Part shown: one piece after another, positions 39,240 through 50,594 of the stretch
How positions within the stretch are numbered: the stretch's first letter is position 1
Layout of the letters: every line of letters begins with the position of its first letter
From: Symsagittifera roscoffensis
Lineage: Eukaryota; Xenacoelomorpha; Acoela; Convolutidae
Assembly (NCBI RefSeq): GCF_963678635.1
Contig: NC_087062.1
Coordinates: 434,001-498,000, forward strand
DNA length: 64,000 bases
Direction of reading: 5' to 3'
Notes under the pieces: generated by a model
What the model was told of the DNA's origin: nothing
Database searches by the model: none
The model's input: the letters and a program-made list of their open reading frames with translations, nothing else
Made by a program: the position numbers and the translations under genes

Positions 39240-42208
39240 TCTTTATTTGTCACTTTCCTATGCCTACTCTTGACTCAATTGCTAGAGACCTTATAGTTTT
39301 ATTAACAATAATAATGACACAACACAATAAATTTCACCAGATTCTACTAAATAGTGACCACGAATCCCTGTATGTTGTCAGAGTACAGTTTGTATAAAAT
39401 TTATTCACACTAGCCGATTATCGGTCCAAAGATCTGGAAACTAGCACAATATGATGTTATCAGTCAATTTAAAAGATAGTGTACTCACTACCCAATCAAA
39501 CACAGTTTAGGTTGATTTAAAATCAAAAACAAAAAATATATATTGACACAATATGAATGTATATATAAAAAAACGTATGTGTCTTGTACTCTTAGTTGGT
39601 CGCAGTACAATAGTCGAACCTGTCTTTTAAAGAAAAAGCTTTCCCTGCTTGGTGCTGCACCAAACAGACAAAACTTTGAAGGCAGTTATTTGCTCAAGTG
39701 GGCGTCTATTGCACCCACCGAGTATTGTGTTACCTATCTGCCTTTGGACTGCCCGAGCTAGGCCTACTAAAATCCTCAGGGCAGTCACTTTTCCCAAAAA
39801 CGTATTATGTTTCAATCCACACCAATGAGTCACGCTCTTTTTAATTTAGACTTAGTGTCGCGAATATCCGAGTTCGGACCTGTTTTGTATTAGTCTGGTT
39901 CTTTTTGAGAGGCAAGTTACCAGTGCAGTCACTGATACCTAGCCTGTGTATTAATAACCTAATACCTCTCGCTTTTTAGTCTTTCTTTCGTTTACCTAAG
40001 TCCTTAATAAAATGATACCCCTCCGGATTGGCACAAATAGGACCCTTCCGGACTGTCAGAATATAGACCCCTCCGGATTGGGACCCCTCGGAATTAGCAA
40101 CTATAAGACCCCTCCGGATTCGGACCCCTCCGGTTTTGTGGAAAGTAGACCCCTCCGGATTCGGACCCCTCTGACTTTGAAAAATTTCGACCCCTCCGGA
40201 TTGGGAGCCCTTAGCTCTGTCAAAGTAGCTTTTTGTAGTTTTCTTAATTTCAGCTTATACCCCTCCGGATACGTTCTGCGTTGCTTTTATGCTGTTTGAA
40301 TTAACTGGGAAGGGTATAGGGTCCTTTCCTAGACCCCTCCGGATTGAAGTTAAGGCACTTATTTGACAATTCACACTAACGGTGAAGGGTCTTATCACTT
40401 GCCTAATTTCGACTCTATTATGGTTGTCTTGTGCCTTCAGCCCTCTCTTTTTGTCTAGAACTGTCCTTAGTTACTTAGTTCAATCGCTATCAACTTTTGG
40501 TAGGGGTATAAGGGTTTTTCAGAAAAATTTATAAAACGTGAAGGGTGTACCCCTCCGGATTTGTGTAATTTGCTAAAAACAATCTCAAAAAATTTTCTCG
40601 CTCGCTTTTTCGAGTAATTCTTTTTCCTACTAGTAAGTTCAGCTAATTTCTGATCTAATGGTACCAAGATGGACTCGATATGCTCTGTAGTTCCAAAGTT
40701 ATTGACCAAAACGTCTTTTTTCCAAATTCAAAAATTTTCTCTCTTATAGGTTCCGCCTAACTTTTTCCGCAAATCTGGTCCTTTCGACCTAAAAATTATT
40801 GATCTGAGCTCACAAGGCCTATACTCTTCTAGTTCTATGCAAAAGACCCGACTTAAAACGCTTTTGTAGAAAACATTTGCGAAAAACTATGCTACCTGGA
40901 CCCCTCCGGATTGATGAATCCACCAAATCAAACACGTTATGTTCGATTTCTCTGCAACCCGGAAGGTTTTCGGGTAGCGGGTTTTAAAACTCGTAGATTC
41001 ACTAGTGGAAGTTGTCCGAACAACTATTTTTACTGTCTTAACTCAAAGATTTCAAAAAATTTTCTGATTTTATAGTGTCTTTTACTATCAAAAATGGGAA
41101 AATTTGGTTTTTTGTACCAAACTAGTTCCAACCACTTCCGAACTAAATTTAACCAGTTCTACTTATTACAGTAGAGCAGTTACGATGTAACACACTAACT
41201 TAGCGCTTTTTTCCGTTTCAAAAAATATCGATGTCTCAAAAATCGCGACTTGTGGGGGGATCAAAATATCGCTATTTTGACCCTAAAAACCGGTCTGTTT
41301 TCGTTGTTTTTGACTGAAAATCGATATAAGACTATTAATATAGGCTATATAAATAATAATATTAGTAATACTATACCCCTCCGGGTTTGTTTACTATCCG
41401 AATTAAGGTGCTTAACTCGAATATTCGCAGTTCGGTGAAGGGTCACTACAGTGCAGCACTGTCGAGCCCCCCACAGATTACTATCTTACTTTTTGTACCA
41501 AAAGGGATACAAAACTTGTTAACGATACCCAACAGTCGATTGTTGTTGTCGTTGAGCCCCTTCTTGTTGCTCCTTGAACTGCTTGCCGGATCGGTCTTCA
41601 CCCAAGACCCTTCCGAATTGAGCGCAAATCAGCTGACCCTTCCGGATTGAGCGCAATTTATCATTAACGTGCTTAAATGCTCAAATAACCCTACAGTACA
41701 AGCCTCTCAAACGGGCCACAAAATTGATCGTAACGATCCTGACTGATATAAATGCCTGTAACAACAATATATCTGTCAACAACAAACGGGGGGGTTGAAT
41801 CACATCTTGTGTGGGGGGATGATTTCTACTGATTTTTTACTTTTTTACTGTTTTTGTTTTTTTTCGGTTATTTTTTATGTTTTTTGTTTTTCTTGGGTAC
41901 TATACTACTTTTTGTTTGGTTTTACTTATATCTTTAAGTGTTTTTGGTCACCAACCACTCAGGGGACGAGGGGACGGCCGATCCCCCCACCCTTCCTGGT
42001 TCGTGAATTTTCGGTCTTAACTAGGTTAAAAAACTATTCACGGCAATTCGGAAGGCCTCCGCGTTCCGATCTACCCTTCCGCCCCGGCGGTTTAGGCCTA
42101 TTAAGGGCGTTAATGTGAGCATCCGCTCGGCGCGGAGTGCTCGTTAACGGTTCTGCCGGTCATGATGTTAAAAAAGAATAACACCCAGGAGCGCCATAAA
42201 AACATACA
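39240..42208 (-). promoter_or_regulatory. 3-kb untranslated leader with CCGGAGGGG motif array
   Basis: Between the 5' LTR and the gag ATG there is no long frame. On the element strand the motif AATCCGGAGGGGTC (core CCGGAGGGG) occurs 11 times exactly between about 40,018 and 41,384, clustered at 40,018-40,340. At least five one-mismatch versions are also present (near 40,041, 40,083, 40,165, 41,608 and 41,632). A second motif, GGTGAAGGGT or close to it (plus strand), occurs near 40,380, 40,538 and 41,431, and once inverted in each LTR. Such arrays resemble protein-binding clusters, such as the insulator of Drosophila gypsy, but the binding partner here is unknown. RNA packaging or translation roles are alternatives. 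Confidence 0.75.
42178..42196 (-). other. Possible tRNA primer-binding site
   Basis: On the element strand TGGCGCTCCTGGGTGT begins 12 nt inside the 5' LTR. A TGG start is what a tRNA 3' CCA would pair with, and the length fits. The 12-nt gap is longer than usual (0-3 nt), and I cannot name the tRNA. Confidence 0.4.
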
Positions 42209-43129
42209 TGTAACATTCGCCCGGAAGATACATATCGACGGATAACAAAACTAAGTCTTAAGACGACTGGCTAGCGTCTAAACAGAGCTTTGCATGTTTT
42301 TCACCGTCTCTACCAAGCCAGTACTTTTCGGTGGTCTTTCTTACATCGGGTCGACAAAAACGTTACTGCTCTCCGGCTTCGACCAGAACGCTCAAATTAA
42401 CTGAATTACATGCAAAGATAGTGAGCTCACGGCTGGGTCTCTGTATCCCCAGACCACGAGGTCACTCCTAAAAACAGGGCTACTACTTATCATATTACTA
42501 TTGTTTTTGTTCAGTAGATAAAAATCATCATCTCCATCGAAGATGGATCAACCCTTTCCCCCAACTCCTAGCTTCTCATCCTTATCAAAATGAATCCAGT
42601 TGTTAATTAAATTCAATTCAGGACATGACAAGAAGCTAAAAGTTTATATAAAAGGCTAAAAGTTCCAGTCCCGAAACCCTTCCGGATTCTTGAATCCAGT
42701 GAATCAAGCTCCTTAAGTTCAATTTCACACCAATCCGGAAGGCTGGTTCTCACCCTTCACCGTTGTTGGCAACGGCCTTGCAACTATTGTAGCAGCACAA
42801 TAGTTGCAACTTGGAACGTTCTCTGCTATTGTAGTTCGTTGTTGTTTTTCTTTAATCTCGATTTTCGTTCTGTTCGCAATCACAGATAAAGTTGTTCTGT
42901 TTTTTACTCGCTTTTTTGTAAAAATGGCCGTTTCAGCATTTCTCAGAAATGTGACGTCATCATTCGAATTTTTGAAAATTTAAAATACTAGAATATTCTA
43001 GCCCTCACCGTTTGGCTAAACGTTCCAATAACGTCGCTAATCCTTCGAAATCATCAACTCGGAAGGCTTACTGCTCAAAATTCGAATCCTGCATAAATTG
43101 CATTTTGGCCATTCTGGTCGAATGTCACA
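42209..43129 (-). repeat. 5' LTR of the giant element
   Basis: 921 bp, starting TGTGACATTCG and ending CGAATGTTACA on the element strand. It carries U3, a TATA motif, the hairpin (about 42,778-42,809) and, by position, R-U5. Transcription would start about 30 bases left of the TATA box, around 42,610-42,620, and run toward lower coordinates. Confidence 0.95.
42643..42650 (-). promoter_or_regulatory. TATA box of the 5' LTR promoter
   Basis: TATATAAA on the element strand within CCTTTTATATAAACTTTTAG. It is the only strong TATA-like motif in the LTR and is conserved in both LTRs. Confidence 0.55.
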
Positions 43130-45103
43130 GAACTCTTTCCAGATCCAAACCCCTCGGGTCTAACGCAACTTATGAGTAATTTAGATTTGAAAGCGGTACC
43201 GTCCACTAGAAAGTTGAATAGTTTTCTAGTGATCACAAAAATTGGTAAACGCACCTTGAAACGCGTACACAAGGGATCTAGAAACCAACTTGCACAGCTT
43301 CTCTCTTCCAAATTGAAAGCAGTAATTGATGACCCATCGTCCGAGGATAACTGATGCAATCTCCATCTTATTGCTTTTTCCTGTCTTGAGCAACCGAAGA
43401 GGACGGGTAAGAAACACCGGAAGTCTTTGGCTTCGGAAGTGAATAAGCGCATTGCATCTTTCGGCTTACATCTGCCTGAGATCGTTTCAGTTCCAACTAA
43501 ACCCAATAAGAAGCTCAGTGACAACGAAGTTAGGGCTAAAGCTGTCAGCATGAAGATCAATGACGGAAACATAAATGCCGCTGTTCGAATTGCGTCTTCG
43601 GATGACACGCTTTCCCCAATCAATGAGGAAACACTAAAGAAACTGAAACAGAAACACCCAACCAGTGAACACCAAACCTCCCATAATGTTTTTATTGAAG
43701 CTTCCTTTCAAGTTGAAAGTCAACTGGTTAAAAAGTGAAATCTCTTTTTCCCTTCCGGTTCCGCCGGGGGTCCCGATAAATTGACTCCACAGATTTTGAA
43801 GCACCTCATTTCGCCCGCCACTGGGGAACTTGGTAAAAATCTTCTAGCCAGGCTTGCTCAGTTTGTGAACATTATTGCGTCAGGGAACATTCCCCCATGC
43901 TTGAGACCGTACTTTTTCTCTGCCAACCTGTTTGCGCTCGGTAAAAAAGATGGTGGTGTGCGCCCTATCGCTGTAGGCAACACCTTGCGGCGACTTGTCT
44001 CTAAGTGTGCGGTAATTACTGAGAAAACTAATCGCAAGACTAGATATGGGCATCTGCAGCTCTGCTACGGCTGTAACAAAGGAGCTGAAGCGGCGGCGCA
44101 TGCGGTGAGAACTTTGGTGTCTACTGACCTTCCGGAAGATTTTGTTATCGTCAAGATTGATTTCCGCAATGGTTTCAACTCCTTCTCGCGAGAAAAACTA
44201 CTGGAAACCGTCAAAGTCAAGTCACCGGCAATTTACAATTACTCGGTTCTAGCGTACGCAACTCCGAGTTTTTTATTTTTCGGGAGTTTTGTCATTATGT
44301 CGGAAGTTGGCGTCCAGCAAGGGGATCCCAAGGGCCAACCGCTCTTCTCGGACCTAATCATGGACAGTATCGATCGCCTTTCCTCGCTCCTGAATTTTTG
44401 GTATCTTGATGATGGGAGCCTGGGTGACAGAGCTGGAATTGCTTTAGCCGACTTGTCAAAATTAATCGAGGCTGCTGCAAACCTTGGTCTTGAACTGAAC
44501 TCGCCTAAGTGCGAACTTGTCTTTCCGGGTTGCCCTGACGACAACCTAAAAGCCTCGATTTCATCTGATTTTAATCGAATCTGTCCGAAGATTGAAGTTA
44601 CTGATCTAAAAGACCTTGTCATACTTGGTGCTCCTATAGGCGATGAAGCAAGAAGGACACTTCTTACTGGGAAAAGACAAGAACTCGACAACATGCGTGA
44701 CTTTCTCGAAAACGTCGATGGCCACCACGCGCTTTTTCTGCTTAGAAACTGTTTGAGTCTGCCCAACTTGTTGTACTTTTTGCGAACTGCGTGCTGCTTC
44801 AAGGAGGAGGATCTTCTTCGTGAGTACGACAAACTAGTTGTGAGCGCCCTTTCTCGATGTGCCAATGTTAGGCTCGATGCTAACAGCCAGCTGCAGTCTC
44901 TGTTGCCTTTTTCTACTGGTGGTCTTGGTCTGACGTCTGCTTTCCATCTCGCACTTCCTCCATTTCTTGCTTCTGCGGTTGGTTGTGGTAGGCTGACCCA
45001 AACCATTCTTAGTAAGTTTGACATCAGCGATGATGCTGACATTACCTTGACTTTTGCCTCTTGGTCATCCAAAACAGGGTTACAGAATGTGCCGTCACAA
45101 CCT
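43130..45103 (+). pseudogene. PHD-finger LINE, unit A, remainder: reverse transcriptase
   Basis: Continues unit A after the LTR element. The pieces lie in one frame separated by in-frame TGA codons (after SSEDN near 43,351 and after LVKK near 43,736). The RT has KKDGGVRPIAVGNTLRRL, VKIDFRNGFNSFSRE (first Asp), GVQQGDPKGQP and FWYLDDGSLGD (Asp pair, about 44,399-44,425). This motif set belongs to a group of invertebrate LINE-type proteins with a Zn-knuckle and restriction-like endonuclease C-terminus. Here the C-terminus is missing: the unit ends ...CACAACCT at 45,103 and is fused to the 5' end of unit B. The QQGD motif differs from B and C (PKGQ against LEGP). Non-functional. Confidence 0.88.
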
Positions 45104-47517
45104 AGTCCCTACCCGACTGGACGAAGGTCACCACTCGCTCCGCACGACAACAAAAGTGGGGGTGAAAGCGAGCACCTCCTACGCAGTGAGTTGCCTTCCG
45201 GTTATTTTAATTTCTGGGTGTGTTTTTTTTTCTACAAACGCCCCTGCTTGTAAGTGTCTAACGGACTGGTGCTCACACGGGAAGTTTAACGAAAAAATCG
45301 AGGTTAATTGAAATCGAACTTTTTCTACGTTGTTTCCTCCTGTTTAGCGCTCGAGATCCGACCCCGATATGGCAGACGGCAGATGTGGGAAAATTGTTTT
45401 CAATATGGGGGAAACGTCAAAACTAAAGGCGTTCTCTGTGACAACTGCGAAAGTTGGTACCACTACCGATGTGGCGGAACAACGGAGTTGAACGCTACTG
45501 AAGAAACTCTTTTTATCTTTTACAACTGTCAAGCAGGAGCAAATGAACTCTTTCCAGATCCAAACCCCTCGGGTCTAACGCAACTTATGAGTAATTTAGA
45601 TTTGAAAGCGGCACCGTCCACTAGAAAGTTGAATAGTCTTCTAGAGATCACAAAAATTGGTAAACCCACCTTGAAACGCGTACACAAGGGATCTAGAAAC
45701 CAACTTGCACAGCTTCTCTCTTCCAAAATGTAAGCAGTAATTGATGACCCATCGTCCGAGGATAACTGATGCAATCTGCATCTTATTGCTTTTTCCTGTC
45801 TTGAGCAACCGAAGAGGACGGGTAAGAAACACCGGAAGTCTTTGGCTTCGGAAGTGAATAAGCGCATTGCATCTTTCGGCTTACATCTGCCTGAGGTAGT
45901 TTCAGTTCCAACTAAAATAATAAGAAGCTCAGTGACAACGAAGTTAGGGCTAAAGCTGTCAGCGTGAAGATCAATGACGGAAAAATAAATGCCGCTGTTC
46001 GAATTGCGTCTTCGGATGACACGCTTTCCCCAATCAATGAGGAAACACTAAAGAAACTGAAACAGAAACACCCAACCAGTGAACACCAAACCTCCCATAA
46101 TGTTTTTATTGAAGCTTCCTTTCAAGTTGAAAGTCAATTGGTTAAAAAGTGAAATCTCTTTTTCCCTTCCGGTTCCGCCGGGGGTCCCGATAAATTGACT
46201 CCACAGATTTTGAAGGACCTCATTTCGCCCGCCACTGGGGAACTTGGTAAAAATCTTCTAGCCAGGCTTGCTCAGTTTGTGAACATTGTTGCGTCAGGGA
46301 ACATTCCCCCATGCTTGAGACCGTACTTTTTCTCTGCCAACCTGTTTGCGCTCGGTAAAAAAGATGGTGGTGTGCGCCCTATCGCTGTAGGCAACACCTT
46401 GCGGCGACTTGTCTCTAACTGTGCGGTAATTACTAAGAAAACTAATCGCAAGACTAGATATGGGCATCTGCAGCTCTGCTACGGCTGTAACAAAGGAGCT
46501 GAAACGGCGGCGGATGCGGTGAGAACTTTGGTGTCTACTGACCTTCCGGAAGATTTTGTTATCGTCAAGATTGATTTCCGCAATGGTTTCAACTCCTTCT
46601 CGCGAGAAAAACTACTGGAAATCGTCAAAGTCAAGTCACCGGCAATTTACAATTACTCGGTTCTAGCGTACGCAACTCCGAGTTATTTATTTTTTGGGAG
46701 TTTTGTCATTATGTCGGAAGTTGGCGTCCAGCAAGGGGATCTCGAGGGCCCACCGCTCTTCTCGGACCTAATCATGGACAGTATCGATCGCCTTTCCTCG
46801 CTCCTGAATTTTTGGTATCTTGATGATGGGAGCCTGGGCGACAGAGCTGGAGTTGCTTTAGCCGACTTGTCAAAATTAATCGAGGCTGCTGCAAACCTTG
46901 GTCTTGAACTGAACTCGTCTTAGTGCGAACTTGTCTTTCTGGGTTGCCCTGACGACAACCTAAAAGCCTCGATTTCATCTGATTTTAATCGAATCTGTCC
47001 GAAGATTGAAGTTACTGATCTAAAAGACCTTGTCATACTTGGTGCTCCTATAGGCGATGAAGCAAGAAGGACACTTCTTACTGGGAAAAGACAAGAACTC
47101 GACAACATGCGTGACTTTCTCGAAAACGTCGATGGCCACCACGCGCTTTTTCTGCTTAGAAACTGTTTGAGTCTGCCCAACTTGTTGTACTTTTTGCGAA
47201 CTGCGTGCTGCTTCAAGGAGGAGGATCTTCTTCGTGAGTACGACAAACTAGTTGTGAGCGCCCTTTCTCGATGTGCCAATGTTAGGCTCGATGCTAACAG
47301 CCAGCTGCAGTCTCTGTTGCCTTTTTCTACTGGTGGTCTTGGTCTGACGTCTGCTTTCCATCTCGCACTTCCTCCATTTCTTGCTTCTGCGGTTGGTTGT
47401 GGTAGGCTGACCCAAACCATTCTTAGTAAGTTTGACATCAGCGATGATGCTGACATTACCTTGACTTTTGCCTCTTGGTCATCCAAAACAGGGTTACAGA
47501 ATGTGCCGTCACAACCT
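45104..47517 (+). pseudogene. PHD-finger LINE, unit B (3'-truncated, extra lesions)
   Basis: 2,414 bp, about 98-99% identical to units A and C. It shares with C a 1-base deletion in the zinc finger (near 45,395) and with both A and C the in-frame TGA codons. Its own lesions are a small deletion near 45,915 that shifts the frame, TAA in place of a lysine codon near 45,730, and AAG to TAG at 46,921 just after the RT active site. The YLDD box is intact in sequence. It ends at the same ...CACAACCT position as unit A and is fused to the start of unit C. The identical joint argues for duplication of a unit-plus-joint rather than separate insertions. Confidence 0.9.
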
Positions 47518-50453
47518 AGTCCCTACCCGACTGGACGAAGGTCACCACTCGCTCCGCACGACAACAAAAGTGGGGGTGAAAGCGAGCACCTCCTACGCAG
47601 TGAGTTGCCTTCCGGTTATTTTAATTTCTGGGTGTGTTTTTTTTTCTACAAACGCCCCTGCTTGTAAGTGTCTAACGGACTGGTGCTCACACGGGAAGTT
47701 TAACGAAAAAATCGAGGTTAATTGAAATCGAACTTTTTCTACGTTGTTTCCTCCTGTTTAGCGCTCGAGATCCGACCCCGATATGGCAGACGGCAGATGT
47801 GGGAAAATTATTTTCAATATGGGGGAAACGTCAAAACTAAAGGCGTTCTCTGTGACAACTGCGAAAGTTGGTACCACTACCGATGTGGCGGAACAACGGA
47901 GTTGAACGCTACTGAAGAAACTCTTTTTATCTTTTACAACTGTCAAGCAGGAGCAAATGAACTCTTTCCAGATCCAAACCCCTCGGGTCTAACGCAACTT
48001 ATGAGTAATTTAGATTTGAAAGCGGCACCGTCCACTAGAAAAGTGAATAGTCTTCTAGAGATCACAAAAGTTGGTAAACGCACCTTGAAACGCGTACACA
48101 AGGGATCTAGAAACCAACTTGCACAGCTTCTCTCTTCCAAATTGAAAGCAGTAATTGATGACCCATCGTCCGAGGATAACTGATGCAATCTGCATCTTAT
48201 TGCTTTTTCCTGTCTTGAGCAACCGAAGAGGACGGGTAAGAAACACCGGAAGTCTTTGGCTTCGGAAGTGAATAAGCGCATTGCATCTTTCGGCTTACAT
48301 CTGCCTGAGATCGTTTCAGTTCCAACTAAACCCAATAAGAAGCTCAGTGACAACGAAGTTAGGGCTAAAGCTGTCAGCATGAAGATCAATGACGGAAAAA
48401 TAAATGCCGCTGTTCGAATTGCGTCTTCGGATGACACGCTTTCCCCAATCAATGAGGAAACACTAAAGAAACTGAAACAGAAACACCCAACCAGTGAACA
48501 CCAAACCTCCCATAATGTTTTTATTGAAGCTTCCTTTCAAGTTGAAAGTCAACTGGTTAAAAAGTGAAATCTCTTTTTCCCTTCCGGTTCCGCCGGGGGT
48601 CCCGATAAATTGACTCCACAGATTTTGAAGGACCTCATTTCGCCCGCCACTGGGGAACTTGGTAAAAATCTTCTAGCCAGGCTTGCTCAGTTTGTGAACA
48701 TTGTTGCGTCAGGGAACATTCCCCCATGCTTGAGACCGTACTTTTTCTCTGCCAACCTGTTTGCGCTCGGTAAAAAAGATGGTGGTGTGCGCCCTATCGC
48801 TGTAGGCAACACCTTGCGGCGACTTGTCTCTAACTGTGCGGTAATTACTAAGAAAACTAATCGCAAGACTAGATATGGGCATCTGCAGCTCTGCTACGGC
48901 TGTAACAAAGGAGCTGAAACGGCGGCGGATGCGGTGAGAACTTTGGTGTCTACTGACCTTCCGGAAGATTTTGTTATCGTCAAGATTGATTTCCGCAATG
49001 GTTTCAACTCCTTCTCGCGAGAAAAACTACTGGAAACCGTCAAAGTCAAGTCACCGGCAATTTACAATTACTCGGTTCTAGCGTACGCAACTCCGAGTTA
49101 TTTATTTTTTGGGAGTTTTGTCATTATGTCGGAAGTTGGCGTCCAGCAAGGGGATCTCGAGGGCCCACCGCTCTTCTCGGACCTAATCATGGACAGTATC
49201 GATCGCCTTTCCTCGCTCCTGAATTTTTGGTATCTTGATGATGGGAGCCTGGGCGACAGAGCTGGAGTTGCTTTAGCCGACTTGTCAAAATTAATCGAGG
49301 CTGCTGCAAACCTTGGTCTTGAACTGAACTCGTCTAAGTGCGAACTTGTCTTTCTGGGTTGCCCTGACGACAACCTAAAAGCCTCGATTTCATCTGATTT
49401 TAATCGAATCTGTCCGAAGATTGAAGTTACTGATCTAAAAGACCTTGTCATACTTGGTGCTCCTATAGGCGATGAAGCAAGAAGGACACTTCTTACTGGG
49501 AAAAGACAAGAACTCGACAACATGCGTGACTTTCTCGAAAACGTCGATGGCCACCACGCGCTTTTTCTGCTTAGAAACTGTTTGAGTCTGCCCAACTTGT
49601 TGTACTTTTTGCGAACTGCGTGCTGCTTCAAGGAGGAGGATCTTCTTCGTGAGTACGACAAACTAGTTGTGAGCGCCCTTTCTCGATTTGCCAATGTCAC
49701 AACCTGAGCTTCAGAAGTCTTGGACAGCTCCGATCTACAAAATGTTATCTTCCGAACTTCTTGATAGTCTTGATGACATTGGTAGGAAGCGTTTTTTGTG
49801 CTTTCAGGGTAAACTTCCTGCTGCTTGGTTGAATGCATTGCCCTGTCAGTCACTAGGTTTAAAACTCACCAATTCTCAACTCAGAATCTCGGTCGGCCTT
49901 CGACTCGTGACTCCTCTGTGCGTTGAACATGTCTGTATTTGCGGCAAGTCAGTCGACCGCTCGGGCTGGCATGGTTTGTCTTGTTCTCGCAGCGCTGGGA
50001 GGTTCACCAGGCACTCTATAATGAATCAAATTTTTAAAGATTCACTTGGCACTCTTCAAATACATTCCATTTTGGAACCACCGGAACCACTGGGATGCCA
50101 CGGTTGTAGATGGTTTAGCGCCCTCCAGGCTCTATGGTGGTGACTTGTATGCTGGTAAAGCTGCAACTGAAGCTGAAGATCTGAAAGCGAAGAAATATGA
50201 GCCTTTAGTCCGAGATGGATATTTTTACCAGGCAGTTGCCTTTCAGACACAGGGAGAATGCGGCAGTGACACCCTTAGGTTTAATCGTGATCTTGGTAGA
50301 CGCCTTACTTATGCCACCCATGAAACTCGCGAACCATCTTTCTTAAAACAGCGTATTTCAGTAGCACTTCAGATTGGGAACGCGGCATCCTTTTTTGGGA
50401 CAATAAAGCCCACTGACTCTCTTGAAGACATTTTTTTAATCTCTGAGCCTTGA
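47518..50453 (+). pseudogene. PHD-finger LINE, unit C with C-terminal region
   Basis: The only unit with the 3' part. The zinc finger, linker and RT are as in B, with the RT open over 365 codons (48,610-49,707). Then an internal deletion of about 225 bp joins GCCAATG to TCACAACCT near 49,697. Downstream, 49,709-50,090 encodes LPAAWLNALPCQSLGL and the zinc-knuckle-like CICGKSVDRSGWHGLSC. The next part, in another frame (50,090-50,453), has HWDATVVDGLAPS, RDLGRRLTYATHETR and QRISVALQIGNAASFFG. The segment between these, where the PD part of the restriction-like PD-(D/E)xK site is expected, is missing, so the endonuclease is inactivated. It ends with TGA at 50,453. R2-like target cleavage would be its ancestral job. 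Confidence 0.85.
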
Positions 50454-50594
50454 TTTTTTCTGGTCTTAGCTTCCTTTACCTTTTTTATCATTGTATATTT
50501 GTATTTTGTACATATATTTGTACATAATGTTTGGTTATCTTATAGAATTATTTCTTTGAATTGTAAAAGTCTCAAATTTATTATTTCCGGTTCT

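Larger units (their letters stand above)
18669..43129 (-). mobile_element. 24.46-kb Ty3/gypsy-class LTR retrotransposon with accessory coding region
   Basis: It is bounded by direct repeats of 924 bp (18,669-19,592) and 921 bp (42,209-43,129) that begin TG and end CA and have short inverted termini (TGTGACATTCG and CGAATGTTACA on the element strand). The coding order on the minus strand is gag, protease, RT, RNase H, integrase (the Ty3/gypsy order), then about 9 kb of accessory frames. It inserted into unit A of the PHD-LINE array: the left flank ends AAATGAA and the right flank starts GAACTC, while intact units read AAATGAACTC. That gives a 3-bp GAA duplication (4 bp if one mismatch is allowed). 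Near-identical LTRs mean a recent insertion. At 24 kb it is several times longer than typical gypsy elements. Confidence 0.95.

Noticed and set aside
43350-48567. In-frame TGA codons shared by all three PHD-LINE units, as selenocysteine or programmed readthrough
   Set aside because: Each unit has additional unshared stops or frameshifts, and the shared zinc-finger lesions show the copies were already dead before amplification. Inherited mutations explain it better.
43880-49853. Minus-strand open frames of up to 277 codons over the PHD-LINE array
   Set aside because: They repeat in each unit exactly opposite the RT frame and contain no motif. They are antisense shadows.
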